Shown: positions 55,036 through 64,000 of the stretch, one piece after another
Numbering within the stretch: the stretch's first letter is position 1
Layout of the letters: every line of letters starts with the position of its first letter
From: an uncultured Bartonella sp.
GTDB lineage: Bacteria > Pseudomonadota > Alphaproteobacteria > Rhizobiales > Rhizobiaceae
DNA length: 64,000 nt
Direction of reading: 5' to 3'
Assembly: GCF_945277285.1 (NCBI RefSeq)
Contig: NZ_CALYPR010000001.1
Span: 248,001 to 312,000 of the forward strand
The notes under the pieces: model-generated
The model's input: only the letters and a program-made list of their open reading frames with translations
Databases searched by the model: none
What the model was told of the DNA's origin: nothing
Position numbers and translations under genes: made by a program

Positions 55036-55274
55036 TACTCTATATCGAATCAAAGAGAACCTTAAACACTATATATAGTATCTCTTGTAAAAGAAGCGTC
55101 AATATAAATTGCTGTCAAGTCGCTGATTTTTGCGTCCACGGGTGACAATTTATCACAGAGAAAAAACGTCACGGTTTTTTGACATTTAAAGGCGATTTTA
55201 TTATTTACCTTTTGGCTAAAAAAGGTGTAGCGCCTAAGTGATCAACAATGGGAGGGCAAAATCTGGAGACTAAA

Positions 55275-56489
55275 ATGATAACCGCAACAGCCAAGAAGGC
55301 TGACACTGGTGTGCAGAGTGGAACAGCTCTTTATAAACGCATCAGTATTGCTATGTTTTTTGCTGGATTTGCAACTTTTTCGTTGCTTTATTGTGTCCAG
55401 CCACTTTTACCATCCCTCGCAAACCACTATCACATTACACCGGCGCAAAGTTCGCTGGCTCTTTCCATTTCCACCGGATTTCTGGCCTTTTCCATTCTGC
55501 TTTCCAGTGCTTTTTCCGAAGCGCTAGGCCGTCGTGGCTTAATGACGTTTTCAATGATTGGTGCGTCTATCCTCAATATTGTTGCCGCTTTTGCTTCTGA
55601 TTGGCATTGGCTTTTAACCGCCCGTGCACTTGAAGGAATTTTGTTGGGCGGCGTGCCTGCCGTTGCCATGGCCTATCTTGCTGAAGAAATTGCGCCACGT
55701 GGTTTCGGAAAAATCATGGGACTCTACGTTGGCGGAACAGCGTTTGGTGGCATGATGGGGCGTGTCGGTATGGGCAGCCTGATTGAATGGTTCAACTGGC
55801 AATGGGCTTTAGCTATTATTGGCATCATTGACCTTATTGCTGCAATTGCGTTCTATTTCCTGCTGCCGCCATCAAAAAATTTTGTGGCTGTGCACGGCAT
55901 CAATATCCATCACCATATTAGAGCATGGATCGGCCATATCGGTTCAGTAAGGCTACTCTATATTTACCTCTTTATCGCACTGGTTTTTGGCGACTTTGTC
56001 GCAATATTGAACTATACAGGTTTCCGGATGAGTGGAGCGCCTTTCTTTCTTACCCCAACACAAATCGGCTTTATCTTTCTCAGTTATGTTGCCGGAATAA
56101 TCGTTTCACCGATAGCTGGAAATCTTACAAATAAATATCGGCGCAGTTCGTTATTATTTATTTCCGTTGCTATACTGGCTGTGGGCTTGCTTTTGACCTT
56201 GAGCAACAGTCTGTTCTGCTTTGTTGTCGGCATCGTCCTTGTTACAATGGGATTCTTCGCGGCCCATGCTGTGGCAAGCAGTTGGGTTGGCCGTATTGCA
56301 GTCGGTGCAAAAGGGCATGCAACAGCACTTTATCTGTTATTCTATTATCTTGGTTCAAGCTTTATCGGGGCATTTGGTGGCTGGTTCTGGTTTCATGGCG
56401 GATGGGATTTGGTTATCGCTTTTACCGGCACACTTGTCGTCATTGCACTTATCTTCTGTTATTTGCTACGCCAACGTGAAAAGGCTTGA
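55275..56489 (+). CDS. MFS transporter
   Basis: 12-TM-like protein; LGRRGLMTFSMIGAS, RALEGILLGGVPAVAMAYLAEEIAPRGFGKIMGLYVGG. Confidence 0.9.
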   Translation: MITATAKKADTGVQSGTALYKRISIAMFFAGFATFSLLYCVQPLLPSLANHYHITPAQSSLALSISTGFLAFSILLSSAFSEALGRRGLMTFSMIGASILNIVAAFASDWHWLLTARALEGILLGGVPAVAMAYLAEEIAPRGFGKIMGLYVGGTAFGGMMGRVGMGSLIEWFNWQWALAIIGIIDLIAAIAFYFLLPPSKNFVAVHGINIHHHIRAWIGHIGSVRLLYIYLFIALVFGDFVAILNYTGFRMSGAPFFLTPTQIGFIFLSYVAGIIVSPIAGNLTNKYRRSSLLFISVAILAVGLLLTLSNSLFCFVVGIVLVTMGFFAAHAVASSWVGRIAVGAKGHATALYLLFYYLGSSFIGAFGGWFWFHGGWDLVIAFTGTLVVIALIFCYLLRQREKA

Positions 56490-56534
56490 GCCATTTCACT
56501 CACAGCCGATTAGAACATCAATGGACACGCCCAA

Positions 56535-57386
56535 TTAAAGTGAAAACATGAAAGCGCGCAAAATTCCACTCAGGTCTTTGCGCGCTTCTATTTGACGAAA
56601 GCCATTTTGTAAAAAAAGCTTGCTGACATCGCCCTCCTGTCCCCGGCCAATTTCCACCGCCACAACACCATCAGGCTTCAAAAACTTTATGCTTTGAGAT
56701 GCCAGCATACGATAAAAATCAAGACCATCAATTCCCCCGTCCAAAGCCCTTAACGGGTCATACTCACGCACTTCGCGGGCCAGTGAAGAAATATCAGCGT
56801 GGGGAATGTAAGGTGGATTTGATAAAATCACATCAAATTGGCCCTGAACCGTGTCAAACCAGTTGCTTTGGCATGGCTTAAAGCGCGCACCAACACCGGC
56901 ATTTTGAGCATTGATTGTCGCTGTAACAAGCGCATTATCCGAAATATCGACAGCCGTTGCTTCTGTATTATCGGTGTTTGCAAGCAAAGCAATTGCAATA
57001 GCTCCTGTTCCCGTTCCCATATCAAGGAGACGCACCTTCTTCTGATGAGCCATCAAATCAATTGCAGGTAAAACCAAATCAACCAAGGCTTCGGTGTCAT
57101 CTCTTGGTTCCAATGTGTCTTCAGAAAGTGAAAATTCGATCCCGTAAAACTCTCTTTTGCCGATAATACGATAGACCGGCACATGCTCAAGCCGCTTTTT
57201 AATGGCTTTTTCAATGTGCTCCAATTCGTTAGCTGAAACAGGACGGGCAGGATCTAATATTTGGTCTGTACGGGTAGTATTCGTAAAAAATTCGACAAGA
57301 AGGCGGGCATCAAGGTCGGCATTTTCGATATTGTGATCACGAAATATCTGCCGTGTCTTCCGATAAATTTCTGACAAGCTCACCAT
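56535..57386 (-). CDS. prmC: Peptide chain release factor N(5)-glutamine methyltransferase
   Basis: LLDMGTGTGAIAIALL, DVILSNPPYIPHADI NPPY motif. Confidence 0.95.
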   Translation of the reverse strand: MVSLSEIYRKTRQIFRDHNIENADLDARLLVEFFTNTTRTDQILDPARPVSANELEHIEKAIKKRLEHVPVYRIIGKREFYGIEFSLSEDTLEPRDDTEALVDLVLPAIDLMAHQKKVRLLDMGTGTGAIAIALLANTDNTEATAVDISDNALVTATINAQNAGVGARFKPCQSNWFDTVQGQFDVILSNPPYIPHADISSLAREVREYDPLRALDGGIDGLDFYRMLASQSIKFLKPDGVVAVEIGRGQEGDVSKLFLQNGFRQIEARKDLSGILRAFMFSL

Positions 57387-57388
57387 TT

Positions 57389-58468
57389 TTAGTCATTACT
57401 GCCAAGCTCTTCCAACAATGTTGCCTGATGGTCGGCAATCAACGCATCAATAATCTCGTCAAGCTCGCCCTCCATCACTCTATCAAGTTTGTAAAGAGTG
57501 AGATTGATACGGTGATCGGTCACACGGCCTTGCGGAAAATTATAAGTACGGATGCGTTCCGAACGGTCACCAGAACCAACCTGACTTTTGCGGGAAGCCG
57601 AACGCTCGCTATCGGCTTTTTGTCGTTCAAGGTCGTAGAGGCGCGCCCGCAATATCTGCATGGCGCGGGCGCGGTTCTGATGTTGTGATTTTTCGGCCTG
57701 CACCACCATAATTCCGGTAGGAAGGTGAGTAATACGAACGGCTGAATCAGTTGTGTTTACGTGTTGACCACCAGCGCCTGATGCGCGCATCGTATCAATA
57801 CGGATATCTTCGGGACGAATTTCAACATCAATATCTTCTGCTTCCGGCAACACTGCCACGGTTGCTGCTGAAGTATGAATGCGCCCACCAGCTTCGGTTT
57901 CAGGAACACGTTGCACCCGATGAACACCGGACTCAAATTTCAACCGAGAAAACACACCCTTACCGGTTACCGAAGCAATAATTTCCTTATATCCCCCGAC
58001 ATCGCCCTCACTCATGGAAACAATTTCGACTTTCCAGTTATGCAAACTTGCGTAACGCTCATACATGCGAAAAAGATCACCAGCAAAAAGAGCTGCTTCC
58101 GAACCTCCGGTACCTGCACGTATTTCCAAAATCGCACTTTTTTCGTCAGCCGCATCTTTTGGTAAAAGTTCGATTTGTACCTCATGCTCGAGCTGGGCAA
58201 TTTTTTCTTTAATTTCAGGTAATTCTGTTTCTGCAAGCGAACGCATGTCGGAATCAATGGAATGATCCTGCAGCATTGTCTCGAGATCTTCCGCTTCGTG
58301 ATGTGCCTTATTGAGTTGCCGTATCAAATTGACAACCGGTTGCAATTCCGAATATTCCGAAGCAAGTTTGACATAGGCCTCAGCATCGGGATTGTTAGCC
58401 ATTTCACTTTCAATCATCTCGAAATGTTTTTCGAGTCGGTTCATGCGCTCTTGCGGTAGTGCAACCAT
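57389..58468 (-). CDS. prfA: Peptide chain release factor 1
   Basis: [31 protein letters not shown] motif; likely start [12 protein letters not shown] at 58468. Confidence 0.97.
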   Translation of the reverse strand: MVALPQERMNRLEKHFEMIESEMANNPDAEAYVKLASEYSELQPVVNLIRQLNKAHHEAEDLETMLQDHSIDSDMRSLAETELPEIKEKIAQLEHEVQIELLPKDAADEKSAILEIRAGTGGSEAALFAGDLFRMYERYASLHNWKVEIVSMSEGDVGGYKEIIASVTGKGVFSRLKFESGVHRVQRVPETEAGGRIHTSAATVAVLPEAEDIDVEIRPEDIRIDTMRASGAGGQHVNTTDSAVRITHLPTGIMVVQAEKSQHQNRARAMQILRARLYDLERQKADSERSASRKSQVGSGDRSERIRTYNFPQGRVTDHRINLTLYKLDRVMEGELDEIIDALIADHQATLLEELGSND

Positions 58469-58652
58469 ATTTTTTCGGCCTGTTTTTTTAAAGGATCGAC
58501 TGAAGCCGGTTACAAAAATTAAACCAGCTGCGTTTGTGATAGTGCAGCAAAAGCATCTTGCCAATGGCAAAATCGCATTTCACAAAATAGCTTTTTACAT
58601 AAGAAAAATAAAATTTGAATGACAACCACGGAAATAACAAATTATGCGGGCT

Positions 58653-59075
58653 TTATTGGTGTTTACGTTTTTTACCATAGAGTTCAAACCGGTGATGAAT
58701 AATGTCGTAGCCGAGAGAATGGGCTATTTCTTCCTGCAATTTTTCAATAAGATCAGAGCGAAATTCGATAACGTCACCCGTATCAATATCAATCAGATGA
58801 TCGTGGTGCTCACCGTTTTTCTGTTCAAAACGCGACGGACCACCTTCAAACTCGTGCCGTTCTATCGCACCAACCTCCTCAAGGGCCTTCATCGTTCGAT
58901 AGACCGTCGAAAGCGAAATTGTCGGATCTTTTTCACTTGCCCGCTTAAAAAGCTCGAACGCATTCGGATGATCAAGATTATTATTCAGAAGAGAGAGAAT
59001 AATACGCCGCTGCCTTGTTATTCTAAGGCCGCTTTTGCGTAACTCTTTTTCGTAATCCGGTTTATCTTCCATCAT
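58653..59075 (-). CDS. Fur family transcriptional regulator
   Basis: [62 protein letters not shown]. Confidence 0.92.
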   Translation of the reverse strand: MMEDKPDYEKELRKSGLRITRQRRIILSLLNNNLDHPNAFELFKRASEKDPTISLSTVYRTMKALEEVGAIERHEFEGGPSRFEQKNGEHHDHLIDIDTGDVIEFRSDLIEKLQEEIAHSLGYDIIHHRFELYGKKRKHQ

Positions 59076-59382
59076 TTTTATAGAACCGATAATGTGACAA
59101 AATACAAGTAAAATAAGATTTTTATAATCAAGATTATAACTTGAATTTTCGCGTTAGGGAACCAGCCTGAATGCCTTTAAAATAACAATTAAAGAATAAA
59201 AGTGAGCTACCGTTCAGCCTCACGGTTCATAAACCGTATTTTGCAAAAAGCAAAACACAAAGTTTTCCAATCGTTTGTCTTAAAGTAATTTGTTATCATC
59301 CCTTATATATAAATCCCGATGACTGGCATCGGGATTTATATCACTTTAAGCCTCTTTTTAGGGGTGAAACCCCGTTTGAGAA

Positions 59383-62097
59383 TTAAACGAAAGAACCGTG
59401 GCAATGTTTGTATTTCTTGCCAGAACCACACGGGCACAATTCGTTGCGACCAACTTTCCCCCAAGTGGTCGGATCTTTAGGATTTCGCTCGGTTGGCGAC
59501 ACCACTGTCTCATTTTCACTAGACAATGACACTATACCGTCTGTTTCGTCCTGACCATTAAATGCCGGATGATCGGCGTGCATTTCCGGAAGTGGTGCAG
59601 GCTCTGTCGGCTGTTCGACAATTTCAAAACGCATGAGCTTGGACACGACATCACGGCGTAAGTTGGACAGCATTGCCTGAAACAATTCAAAAGATTCTGT
59701 CTTGTATTCATTCAGAGGATCACGTTGCCCATAGCCACGGAAACCGACAACAGAACGCAAATGGTCAAGATTAACCAGATGTTCACGCCACAAAGTATCA
59801 ATGCTTTCAAGCAACATTGCTTTGCGGAAATAGGTCATAATTTCTGTTCCAAAACGCTCGGCACGCTCTTTGGCACGTTCATCCATGGCCTGTTTAACGC
59901 GGTCCAATATCTGCTCCTCGCCAATGCCTTCTTCTTTGGCCCACTCATCAACAGGCAAATCCAGATTGAATAATTGCCTTAACTCGTCGCGTAACCCCAC
60001 TGTGTTCCACTGTTCAGCATAGCTGCCATGTGGAACGTATTTTTCAACAAGATCTTCAATAACCTCGTCGCGCATTTCCGCAATCATATCGGTAAGATCT
60101 TTTGAATCCATAACTTCCATACGCTGTTCAAAAATGACCTTACGTTGGTCATTCATCACATCATCATATTTCAAAAGATTTTTGCGGATTTCATAATTGC
60201 GCGCTTCAACTTTTTTCTGCGCTTTTTCGAGTGCCTTATTAATCCATGGATGAGTAATTGCTTCCCCCTCTTTAAGCCCGAGTTTCTGCAACATTCCATC
60301 CATACGGTTGGAACCGAAAATACGCATCAGATCATCTTGCAGGGAAAGATAGAATTTCGACCGTCCGGGATCGCCCTGACGGCCCGAACGACCGCGTAGC
60401 TGATTATCGATACGACGGCTTTCATGACGCTCTGTTGCCAATACATAAAGGCCACCGGCTGCAAGTGCCTTTTCCTTCAATTTGGCAATGTCTTCCTTGA
60501 TTTCGGCTATTTTCGCATCGCGTTCTGCCCCCTCCGGAACATCTTTCAGTTCCTGTTCGATACGCATGTCGACATTGCCGCCCAGCTGAATATCGGTACC
60601 GCGGCCTGCCATATTGGTGGCAATAGTAATGGCACCGGGCACACCCGCTTGGGCAACAATATAGGCTTCCTGTTCGTGATAACGGGCATTCAACACATTA
60701 AATCCGGTAATACCGTCCTTACGCAACCGGTCAGCCAGATGTTCGGATTTTTCAATCGAGGTTGTACCGACCAGAATGGGCTGCCCGCGTTCATGGGAAG
60801 CTCGAATATCGCGTACAATCGCTTGGTATTTTTCTTCGACCGTACGATAGACTTCGTCATTTTCATCTATCCGCTTTACCGGCAGATTGGTCGGAATTTC
60901 AATAACCTCAAGGCCATAAATATTTCCAAATTCTTCGGCCTCCGTTGCAGCAGTGCCTGTCATGCCGGCCAGTTTGTCATACATACGGAAATAATTCTGG
61001 AAAGTAATAGAAGCAAGCGTCTGGTTTTCCGGTTGGATAGCTACATGTTCCTTTGCTTCCAAAGCCTGATGGAGCCCTTCCGAATAACGGCGCCCCGGCA
61101 TCATACGACCGGTAAACTCGTCAATAATCATGACCTCGCCATTGCGCACAATATAATCTTTGTCGCGCGTAAACAGCTTATGCGCTTTCAAGGCATTGTT
61201 GATATGATGCACAATCTTGACATTCTCGATGTCATATAGACCATGCCCCTTCAAAAGGCCTGCCTCAGCAAGCATTTTTTCGACTTTTTCAGTACCGACT
61301 TCAGTAAAAGTCGCCGTTTTCTGTTTTTCGTCTATTTCATAGTCTTCGGGTTTGAGCGGTGGAATGAACGTATCGATCTGCTTATAGAAATCAGTACGGT
61401 CTTCCAACGGGCCGGAAATAATAAGCGGCGTTCTCGCCTCATCAATCAAAATCGAATCAACCTCGTCGACAATAGCATAATGGTGACCACGCTGAACCAT
61501 CTGGCTACGGTCAAACGTCATATTATCGCGTAAATAATCGAAACCGAGTTCGTTATTCGTCCCATAAGTAATATCGCAGGCATATGCGGCACGACGCTGG
61601 TCATTATCAAGATCATGAACGATAACGCCGGTTGTCAATCCTAGAAAACCGTAAAGTTTTCCCATTGTTTCGGCATCACGCTTGGCCAAATAATCATTAA
61701 CGGTGACAACGTGTACGCCTTTGCCCTCCAAAGCATTGAGATAGACCGGCAATGTCGCCATCAAGGTTTTTCCTTCGCCGGTACGCATTTCAGCAATGCC
61801 TTTATTGTTTAACACAATGCCGCCGATCAACTGGACATCAAAGGGACGTAAGCCGAAAACACGTCTTGAAGCTTCGCGTGCAGTTGCAAAAGCTTCTGGC
61901 AAAAGCGAATCAAGTGTTTCTCCTTCACTCAATCTTTTGCGGTATTCATCGGTTTTTTGCCGCAATTGACTATCGCTTAACTTTTGGAACTGCTCTTCCA
62001 GAGCATTAATCTCTGCAACTTTTGGCCGAAGAGATTTGACGCGACGCTCAAAAGCCGAACCGAATATTTTGCGCGCAAGGCCGCCTAAACTGACCAT
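59383..62097 (-). CDS. secA: Preprotein translocase subunit SecA
   Basis: [41 protein letters not shown]-terminal [14 protein letters not shown]. Confidence 0.98.
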   Translation of the reverse strand: MVSLGGLARKIFGSAFERRVKSLRPKVAEINALEEQFQKLSDSQLRQKTDEYRKRLSEGETLDSLLPEAFATAREASRRVFGLRPFDVQLIGGIVLNNKGIAEMRTGEGKTLMATLPVYLNALEGKGVHVVTVNDYLAKRDAETMGKLYGFLGLTTGVIVHDLDNDQRRAAYACDITYGTNNELGFDYLRDNMTFDRSQMVQRGHHYAIVDEVDSILIDEARTPLIISGPLEDRTDFYKQIDTFIPPLKPEDYEIDEKQKTATFTEVGTEKVEKMLAEAGLLKGHGLYDIENVKIVHHINNALKAHKLFTRDKDYIVRNGEVMIIDEFTGRMMPGRRYSEGLHQALEAKEHVAIQPENQTLASITFQNYFRMYDKLAGMTGTAATEAEEFGNIYGLEVIEIPTNLPVKRIDENDEVYRTVEEKYQAIVRDIRASHERGQPILVGTTSIEKSEHLADRLRKDGITGFNVLNARYHEQEAYIVAQAGVPGAITIATNMAGRGTDIQLGGNVDMRIEQELKDVPEGAERDAKIAEIKEDIAKLKEKALAAGGLYVLATERHESRRIDNQLRGRSGRQGDPGRSKFYLSLQDDLMRIFGSNRMDGMLQKLGLKEGEAITHPWINKALEKAQKKVEARNYEIRKNLLKYDDVMNDQRKVIFEQRMEVMDSKDLTDMIAEMRDEVIEDLVEKYVPHGSYAEQWNTVGLRDELRQLFNLDLPVDEWAKEEGIGEEQILDRVKQAMDERAKERAERFGTEIMTYFRKAMLLESIDTLWREHLVNLDHLRSVVGFRGYGQRDPLNEYKTESFELFQAMLSNLRRDVVSKLMRFEIVEQPTEPAPLPEMHADHPAFNGQDETDGIVSLSSENETVVSPTERNPKDPTTWGKVGRNELCPCGSGKKYKHCHGSFV

Positions 62098-62520
62098 TTC
62101 TGGTCCTTTCCAATTTTAGTTACCGGCGTTTGCCAACGCCTGTTTAAGTGATGTAGACGCTTTAACCTTCAACGGTAACGCATGCAACAAACTATTGACA
62201 CCAGAAACACCGAAAAAGGCTTAAAATCGTAAGTTAACCCATTATCCATGACAGAGATAGGTGTGCAGGCATTTTCTGTCAACATCGTGGCCGGAGTTTA
62301 TCCGCAGCCATGTCAAGATGGACAAAGCAGATTTGTCTAACTTCTCATGCAAGTTAAAACTCGAAAACTCGTCATATATCACTCTCGATATCTAAAAGAT
62401 GTGAATTTTGTTGCTAAAACACCAACATTTTTTTCAACTTCCAAAACAAAATGCTATGAGTGTCTTAAATTTAACCCATTTTAGTCCAGAATAGCACGCC
62501 TGTTCGCAAGGAGACCGTAT

Positions 62521-63507
62521 ATGAAATCTATTTCCACCACCCTGTTTCTGTCATCAGCTCTACTTTTAAGTACCAGTCTGACATCAATGGCACAAGATGC
62601 GGCAAAGCCGGATGCAGCCCAGCAAAATGTGTCGGAACCAGCTCAACCCAAATTGCCCGATTTAAACAACGCTGGCAATGCAAAACCGGTCGACCCCTCA
62701 CATGTCATGGCGGTGGTTGATGGAAAAGATATTACGGCCGGTGAACTTGATTCTATGGCAAATGATATTGACCCCGGGCTTGCTCGCTTACCCGATCAAC
62801 AACGCCGTATTACAGTTCTGAAAATCTATATTGACATGAAGACGCTTTCGGATGCTGCTCTTAAAGAAGGGTTGGACAAAACTCCGGATTTCGAAAAACG
62901 TATGGCCATCATGCGGGAAAATGTTCTTCAACAACTTTACTTCAAGAATTCCATTGTTGACAAAATCACCGATGCCGACATCAAGGCTCGTTATGACAAG
63001 GAGATAGCCGGCTTGCCAAAGGGACAAGAAGTCCACGCCCGCCATATTCTTGTAAAGACCAAGAAAGAAGCTGAAGATCTGATCAAGCGCCTGCAAAAAG
63101 GCGAGAAATTTGAAGAAATTGCCAAACAGAAATCGACAGACGGTTCTGCTGCCACAGGTGGTGATCTTGGCTACTTCAGCCGTGGACAAATGGTCAAGCC
63201 TTTCGAAGATGCCGCATTTTCTTTAAAGGTTGGCGAGTATACAAAAACACCGGTTGAAAGTCCTTTTGGCTGGCACATCATAAAAGTTGAAGACCGCCGT
63301 GAAAAGCAGCCACCAGCATTGGATGATGTAAAAGATTCTATTCGCAATATGATTGCGCGTGAACGTTATTCTGCAGCAATTGGGGATTTGCGTAGTAAAA
63401 TGGATATCAAATATCCGGATGCCGACGTTGAAAAAGCTATGCAGGCGTCTGACAACAAAGGTGCTGATTCATCTGATGACCAATCCCAAGAAGATGATGA
63501 ACAATAA
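62521..63507 (+). CDS. Periplasmic parvulin-type peptidylprolyl isomerase
   Basis: Signal peptide; HARHILVKTKKEAEDLIKRLQKGEKFEEIAKQKSTDGSAATGGDLGYFSRGQMVKPFEDAAF. Confidence 0.95.
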   Translation: MKSISTTLFLSSALLLSTSLTSMAQDAAKPDAAQQNVSEPAQPKLPDLNNAGNAKPVDPSHVMAVVDGKDITAGELDSMANDIDPGLARLPDQQRRITVLKIYIDMKTLSDAALKEGLDKTPDFEKRMAIMRENVLQQLYFKNSIVDKITDADIKARYDKEIAGLPKGQEVHARHILVKTKKEAEDLIKRLQKGEKFEEIAKQKSTDGSAATGGDLGYFSRGQMVKPFEDAAFSLKVGEYTKTPVESPFGWHIIKVEDRREKQPPALDDVKDSIRNMIARERYSAAIGDLRSKMDIKYPDADVEKAMQASDNKGADSSDDQSQEDDEQ

Positions 63508-63541
63508 GCTTATGTTGAAAGCTTTTTTGGTTTAGTTGGAT

Positions 63542-63589
63542 AATGCCGGACAACAGCCTTTTCAAATGCCTTGTCCGGCATTATTGTTT
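63542..63589 (+). terminator. Rho-independent terminator after PPIase gene
   Basis: aatgccggacaa...ttgtccggcatt 12-bp stem followed by attgttttt. Confidence 0.8.
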
Positions 63590-63622
63590 TTCCAGTTTCT
63601 AATTTTTACTTGCGAGGTTGCT

Positions 63623-64000
63623 ATGGCAGGCAAAATTTCTCCACTTGCGCCGAAGACTTATCCCCAAATGCCACCAATAAGAGGCGTGCGTCTGGCAACC
63701 GCGGAAGCTCATATCAAATATCAAGGACGACCTGATCTTCTTTTCATCGTTTTTGATAAACCTGCCAATGTCGCCGGTGTTTTTACCCGTTCAAAATGCC
63801 CTTCTGCACCTGTTGACCATTGCCGGAAAATTCTAAAACATGGAGCAGCGCGTGGTGTTGTCGTCAATTCCGGTAATGCCAACGCTTTTACGGGCAAAAT
63901 GGGTGTTGCAACAACAGATGCTACTGCGAAAGCGGCAGCAGATGTTCTCAAAGCAAAGCCGGATGAAATCTATCTTGCATCCACCGGCGTTATCGGCGAG
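63623..64000 (+). CDS. argJ: Bifunctional ornithine acetyltransferase/N-acetylglutamate synthase, truncated at window end
   Basis: [69 protein letters not shown]...[15 protein letters not shown]. Confidence 0.95.
   Translation, partial: MAGKISPLAPKTYPQMPPIRGVRLATAEAHIKYQGRPDLLFIVFDKPANVAGVFTRSKCPSAPVDHCRKILKHGAARGVVVNSGNANAFTGKMGVATTDATAKAAADVLKAKPDEIYLASTGVIGE

Noticed and set aside
60424-61239. 271-aa plus-strand ORF over secA
   Set aside because: Antisense to an unambiguous secA; no domain resemblance

Overview
This 64 kb window looks like a chromosomal segment of a lowish-GC alphaproteobacterium. The Rhizobiales/Bartonellaceae-like placement is inferred from protein flavour and gene neighbourhoods, not from a search. 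Most of it is ordinary core genome: aroC (partial), fabI, pdxH, ubiA, purD, tsaC-like, rnhB, ispE, moaB-like, polyprenyl synthetase, glyQ/glyS, the F0 ATP synthase cluster (atpI-B-E-B'-B), der, nhaA, nrdHIEF, prmC, prfA, a Fur-family regulator, secA, a parvulin PPIase and argJ (partial). No IS element, prophage, CRISPR array, rRNA or convincing tRNA was seen. The accessory material is: (i) a tandem pair of large, uncharacterised membrane-anchored extracytoplasmic paralogs (42460-46215), preceded by a newly recognised degraded third copy (about 41047-42113); (ii) a frameshifted Mrr-like/PUA-like restriction gene relic (about 8831-9860); (iii) a cobalamin riboswitch upstream of class Ib ribonucleotide reductase, with a candidate alternative hairpin; (iv) several unexplained structured intergenic elements (50584-50695, 16714-16880, 59222-59373, 46233-46276); (v) a small secreted protein with internal motif repeats (48836-49153). 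All calls were made by reading the sequence, without database searches.
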